A DNA stretch of 5,475 nucleotides from Alphaproteobacteria bacterium (lineage in GTDB: Bacteria; Pseudomonadota; Alphaproteobacteria; RF32; CAG-239). The stretch spans positions 1 to 5,475 of the forward strand of contig JAFYWO010000128.1 in assembly GCA_017557925.1 (NCBI GenBank). Direction: 5' to 3'. The translations under genes and the position numbers were made by a program. The notes beneath the pieces are model-generated. The model saw nothing but the letters and a program-made list of their open reading frames with translations. It searched no databases and was not told the DNA's origin. Position 1 is the stretch's first letter. The number at the start of each line of letters is the position of its first letter. Positions 1 through 3,166 of the stretch are shown here, piece after piece.

Positions 1-1940
1 ATAATAATATCGTTGGTGGACACGAAATTACAATTACTGGAATTGAAACAGACAAAAAAGGAAATAAATATTTTGTATGCAATGATACAGACGATGGTAT
101 TACAGCACCTATCAAATATGCTGTGAATGAATTATTACCCAAAATCTTTATAGGTGTTGTTATTTTTATAATTCTTAACAACAATTACTATTACGTTCTA
201 AGCCTAACACTAAATCCTATTTTTGATATGTTGATGATGTTTGTTATGCCGACAGGAGGTAATTCTTGTAGTGGTAGTGAAGGTTTACTTATTGCAAGTG
301 GGGCTGGCGGAAACAGCCCTACGGGAGGAGGACTGCCTGATATAGGCGTATCTATTGTATGCACGGTTCAAGCTATTGAACAAAAAATAAATCTGTTATT
401 TGAATTTGGCGAATGGGCTTTCTGTAGAGGAAACGGACCTGACAGATTGTTACTTATTTTACCTCATCCTATTTATATTATTGACGGAATACTGTTTTAT
501 ATCGGTGGAATATTCTTTATGGTAGCATATCCGTGGATTATGGCTGATGCAGTATTACAATTAGGTATTGCTATGGCTCTATTACCTTTTGCTATATGCG
601 GTCGTGCTTTTGGTAAAACAAGCGAATATTTATCTAAAGTTTTAGAATGGATATTAAATTCCGCTTTTGTATTTATTTTTACATCACTTGTGATTTCTGT
701 TATTCTTGATTATGTCGGTAGTGTTTTAATGGCTGCAATTACAAACAACCCCTTAACAGATGCGAAAGAAATTTTTACAGACCCGAATAGAGGTTTAGCT
801 TTTTGGGGACCTAATATGATACTTATTATATTTATCTTAAGTATCGGATGGACATATTTACCTCTTGTAAAAAATTTATCTAAAGAGTTTGCCGGAGGAA
901 GTGGTGTTGGTGCGGCTCAAACAATCGGCTCTGCTGCCACCCAAAAAATGGAAAATGCTGCTCATCAAGTTGGTCATAAGGCTGAACATGCGGCTGTTGA
1001 AACCGGTAAATGGGCAGGTAGAGGTATAAAAAGGGGGTCAAAGGCTGTTGTTAGATATGGAATGGTAAAAACAGTTAATGCTATGGGAGGAAGTGTAAAT
1101 ATCGGTGGTGTAACTTTTTCTACTACCGGAGGTAATTCTGATGTTTTACAAAGAACTTGGGTTAATCCTCTTAATGGTAGAAAACACGTTATGACTTCCG
1201 ATAGATACTCAACTACATTTGAAGAATTTAATGGTACCGAACGTATTAAATCAAGAACAGACTTTAAACATAACTTCGCAAATGAGTATTTAATAGATGA
1301 AAAGGGAGATGTAAATATTGGTGCTATGAATAAAATATTAAATTCTCCAAGCGCTTTAGCTGACCCTGAGATACAAAAAACACAAACTGCTCAATTTGCT
1401 AAAAACGTATTAAAGGCAAAAGGTATAGAAATCGGTGAATATCGGACTTCAGAAAACATTAAAGTTGTTGGTCCGGGAAAAATTGTTGTAGAACAAGTTG
1501 ACTACACAGGAAAAACTACAACATACGCTATGGAAGTTGATATGGCTACAGGAAGAGTTGCTGTTGCCACTCATATAAAAAATAAAGATGGCAGTGAAAG
1601 TTTGACATGGGATAATGGTTTTTCTACCGTAAATATCCAAAAAGATAAAAAAGGAAAAGAAACCTGCACAGCTAAGTATTCTAACAGAGCTCAAGCCCGA
1701 CATAGCCACTTTAGCGATGAAATGGATTATGATCAAGTAGTAGACAAGACTGGTAAAATAGCAGAAGATCTTGACCCTAGATCCGGAAAATGTAGTCCTG
1801 AAAATTCATTAACGCATGGTGCCAACCTTATTCAAGATATTCTTGGAGGAGGAAGAACAGGAGAAGATATACTCGTTAATGATGTATGGAAACAGATGCA
1901 CGCAAAACACAGCAGTAAATTGTCTACTTCTATTTTGTAA
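1..1940 (+). CDS. VirB6/TrbL-like type IV secretion membrane protein with peptidase-like N-terminal segment (5' partial)
   Basis: Probable polytopic inner-membrane channel component of a type IV secretion system. The frame is open to the left edge (first full codon at 3, stop TAA 1938-1940, 645 residues visible). The GTG at 123 could be read as a start, but no stop precedes it and I see no ribosome binding site, so it is probably internal. Numbering from that GTG: hydrophobic segments at about 8-40, 118-138, 140-162, 178-205 and 230-248; a Gly/Ser-rich loop with Cys49 and further Cys80 and Cys101 between the first two; then an Ala-rich basic amphipathic stretch (about 262-312), as often follows the membrane core of VirB6/TrbL proteins; then about 290 soluble residues with no family I recognise. 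The 40 residues before the GTG contain GGHEITITG and, 20 residues after the His, Asn-Asp in CNDTDDG, resembling the His and Asn/Asp region of papain/C39-like cysteine peptidases; the Cys would lie outside the window. Family assignment rests on topology and composition rather than a diagnostic motif. An alternative is another conjugation membrane protein (TraG-N-like). Confidence 0.72.
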   Translation, partial: NNIVGGHEITITGIETDKKGNKYFVCNDTDDGITAPIKYAVNELLPKIFIGVVIFIILNNNYYYVLSLTLNPIFDMLMMFVMPTGGNSCSGSEGLLIASGAGGNSPTGGGLPDIGVSIVCTVQAIEQKINLLFEFGEWAFCRGNGPDRLLLILPHPIYIIDGILFYIGGIFFMVAYPWIMADAVLQLGIAMALLPFAICGRAFGKTSEYLSKVLEWILNSAFVFIFTSLVISVILDYVGSVLMAAITNNPLTDAKEIFTDPNRGLAFWGPNMILIIFILSIGWTYLPLVKNLSKEFAGGSGVGAAQTIGSAATQKMENAAHQVGHKAEHAAVETGKWAGRGIKRGSKAVVRYGMVKTVNAMGGSVNIGGVTFSTTGGNSDVLQRTWVNPLNGRKHVMTSDRYSTTFEEFNGTERIKSRTDFKHNFANEYLIDEKGDVNIGAMNKILNSPSALADPEIQKTQTAQFAKNVLKAKGIEIGEYRTSENIKVVGPGKIVVEQVDYTGKTTTYAMEVDMATGRVAVATHIKNKDGSESLTWDNGFSTVNIQKDKKGKETCTAKYSNRAQARHSHFSDEMDYDQVVDKTGKIAEDLDPRSGKCSPENSLTHGANLIQDILGGGRTGEDILVNDVWKQMHAKHSSKLSTSIL

Positions 1941-1988
1941 TTAATGCAGTTTGACGAATTTAATGTTATGTATAAAGTGAAGTGTTTG

Positions 1989-2009
1989 TTTAAAAAGTAA
2001 GTTTTTAAA
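1989..2009. repeat. Perfect 8-bp inverted repeat, 5-nt loop
   Basis: The arms TTTAAAAA (1989-1996) and TTTTTAAA (2002-2009) are exact reverse complements around the loop GTAAG. The repeat lies about 50 bp after the VirB6-like stop and 126 bp before the regulator start. The stem is all A/T and is followed by GATGAAG rather than a T-tract, so it is a poor intrinsic terminator. A protein-binding palindrome is a reasonable alternative, although perfect A/T palindromes also arise by chance in DNA this AT-rich. Confidence 0.5.
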
Positions 2010-2066
2010 GATGAAGTTTAATTTTCATTGACAAAAGTTATACATATTTAAAAAAATTTTATCTTT

Positions 2067-2099
2067 TTGACTTGCATATTTTTTTGGCAACACTATTAT
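2067..2099 (+). promoter_or_regulatory. Candidate promoter for the XRE regulator
   Basis: TATTAT (2094-2099, 5 of 6 to the sigma-70 -10 consensus; TATAAA overlaps at 2097-2102) lies 35 bp before the ATG. Two -35 candidates overlap: TTGACT at 2067-2072 (5 of 6, but a long 21-bp spacer) and TTGCAT at 2072-2077 (3 of 6, with a 16-bp spacer). The outer bases TTGC (2072-2075) and GCAA (2087-2090) form a weak dyad inside the spacer, where an XRE dimer could block polymerase. The promoter position is plausible, but no single pairing is ideal. Confidence 0.4.
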
Positions 2100-2121
2100 A
2101 AAGTAAAGTTTATGTTTATTA

Positions 2122-2129
2122 GAGGTGAT
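2122..2129 (+). promoter_or_regulatory. Strong ribosome binding site for the XRE regulator
   Basis: GAGGTGAT is an exact 8-base complement to the 16S rRNA anti-Shine-Dalgarno tail, with GAGG ending 9 nt before the ATG at 2135. It fixes the start of the regulator gene and predicts efficient translation. Confidence 0.85.
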
Positions 2130-2134
2130 AAATT

Positions 2135-3106
2135 ATGGAAGAAATAGTATTTCCTAATCAGATTAGAATTCAACGCAAGATGCACGGCGTTTCAATGCAA
2201 GATTTAGCTGACAAACTAAACATAAGTCTTTCTGCTATTTCTAAAATAGAAAAGGGATATAGACGCCTAAACCAAGAGCAACTTATTTCTGTTGCTGAAA
2301 TATTAGATTGCTCATTGCAGGATTTATATGTTAATGAACAAAACTCTCAACATGAGGTTGTTATTGCTTGGAAAAAAGAACAAGAACGCAGACAAGAAAT
2401 AAACAAAAGTAGCGGATTAAAAGTTTTAGGTGCTGCTTTAAGATATATCCGAAATGATAAATCATTAACTTTGATTGAAGTGGCTGAACGTGCAGATATG
2501 ACCTTATCCGTTTATCATCGTATAGAAATGGGGCAAAGAGAAGTTTCAGACAAAGAATATAAAAATATAGCAAGCGCTTTGAGTATGGATTTAGACGCCT
2601 TAAAGACTGAAATAAAAAAACTTGACGAAGCGGGCGCTTTAGAAGAGATTATTACTCATAATGACACAAAATACAAAGTAAATAATATGTCACGTATGAT
2701 AGCTGAACAAAGTAGTTTTATTGATATTGATACATTAAAAGTTCCAGTATTCGGCATATCCGGAACAAATGGAGCAATCATAATTGATAAAACCTCTTTT
2801 TCTAAAGAAGCAACAAAACCGGCAAACTTGTATGAAAAGAGAGATGTATACGGCGTTAGTTTGTGCTCCAGAAGACTTGGTTCTATCTTGTCTAACAGAG
2901 CTGTTATGTTCGTAGCTCCGTCTGAAGTTGCAAGTGTCGGTGATATTGCTCTTTATTATAAATCAGAACAAGAAGCCTATGTTGTTAGCGTAAGAGAAGA
3001 TGAAACAGGACAACTTTATGGTTTGATGTGGAATCCGGAAGAACGTATTTACTTTAACAATGATGACTTCAGCAAAATACACAAAGTGGTTGATATTGCT
3101 TTGTAG
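2135..3106 (+). CDS. Double-HTH XRE-family transcriptional regulator with degenerate S24/LexA-like C-terminal domain
   Basis: DNA-binding transcription regulator of 323 residues, complete, ATG start set by a strong ribosome binding site. The first HTH_XRE domain covers about residues 8-65, with the helix-turn-helix around MQDLADKLNISLSAISKIEKG (21-41). After a charged linker (70-93), a second HTH_XRE domain spans about 95-160 (turn region LIEVAERADMTLSVYHRIE, 113-131). The C-terminal part (about 200-323) resembles the peptidase S24 fold of LexA/CI-type repressors: VPVFGISG at 203-210, then YGVSL..., FVAP and VGDIALYY. Aligned by eye without gaps to the usual Y-x-V-x-V-x-G-D-S-M pattern, the nucleophile position is Arg247 and the GDSM motif is lost; the general-base Lys position is near Ser285. 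Autocleavage is therefore unlikely. Expected role: a repressor or regulator of this secretion or element locus, perhaps of itself and the gene 60 bp downstream. The two HTH domains could let a monomer contact both half-sites. XRE class is certain; targets are unknown. Confidence 0.9.
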   Translation: MEEIVFPNQIRIQRKMHGVSMQDLADKLNISLSAISKIEKGYRRLNQEQLISVAEILDCSLQDLYVNEQNSQHEVVIAWKKEQERRQEINKSSGLKVLGAALRYIRNDKSLTLIEVAERADMTLSVYHRIEMGQREVSDKEYKNIASALSMDLDALKTEIKKLDEAGALEEIITHNDTKYKVNNMSRMIAEQSSFIDIDTLKVPVFGISGTNGAIIIDKTSFSKEATKPANLYEKRDVYGVSLCSRRLGSILSNRAVMFVAPSEVASVGDIALYYKSEQEAYVVSVREDETGQLYGLMWNPEERIYFNNDDFSKIHKVVDIAL

Positions 3107-3123
3107 TGTTTTTTGATTTATTA

Positions 3124-3141
3124 TTTTAATTTTAATTTTAA
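3124..3141. repeat. (TTTTAA)x3 hexamer tandem repeat
   Basis: Three exact copies of TTTTAA (3124-3129, 3130-3135, 3136-3141) fill the short gap between the regulator stop and the next gene's ribosome binding site. The 60-bp gap shows no clear promoter or hairpin terminator, so the two genes are probably co-transcribed. The repeat could be a simple-sequence tract that varies in copy number. Confidence 0.6.
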
Positions 3142-3152
3142 GTAATTTGTAT

Positions 3153-3159
3153 AGAAGGT
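3153..3159 (+). promoter_or_regulatory. Ribosome binding site selecting the GTG start at 3167
   Basis: AGAAGGT lies 7 nt before the GTG at 3167, a normal distance. An ATG at 3160-3162 touches the site directly and opens only a 7-codon frame ending in TGA at 3181, so it is not the likely start. The frame of the large protein is closed upstream by TGA at 3161-3163, which makes the GTG the first usable start. Confidence 0.75.
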
Positions 3160-3166
3160 ATGAGTC

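Larger units (their letters stand above)
1941..2134. other. AT-rich intergenic region upstream of the regulator gene
   Basis: This 194-bp gap between the VirB6-like gene and the XRE regulator has no supportable coding sequence. It holds a perfect A/T inverted repeat (1989-2009), a consensus TTGACA at 2028-2033 without a convincing -10 at normal distance, a second TTGACT at 2067-2072, two CATATTT copies 32 bp apart (2043-2049 and 2075-2081), and a TATTATAAA box at 2094-2102. No G+C-rich hairpin with a T-tract was found, so termination of the VirB6-like transcript is not evident. The density of short symmetrical and repeated elements fits an operator/promoter region of a self-regulating repressor, which is an inference. 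Confidence 0.6.

Noticed and set aside
123..125. GTG as the true start of the VirB6-like gene
   Set aside because: The same frame is open without a stop to the left edge and encodes a sensible protein, and no Shine-Dalgarno sequence precedes this GTG.
1449..1736. 95-residue open frame on the - strand
   Set aside because: It is antisense to the soluble part of the VirB6-like gene; its Phe/Ile/Cys-rich composition is typical of the reverse of AT-rich coding sequence.
2084..2102. Sigma-54-like TTGGCA element
   Set aside because: TTGGCA is present, but the required GC pair and TTGCA at fixed spacing downstream are absent.
2361..2573. 70-residue - strand frame inside the regulator gene
   Set aside because: It covers the second helix-turn-helix coding region, which is clearly real on the + strand.
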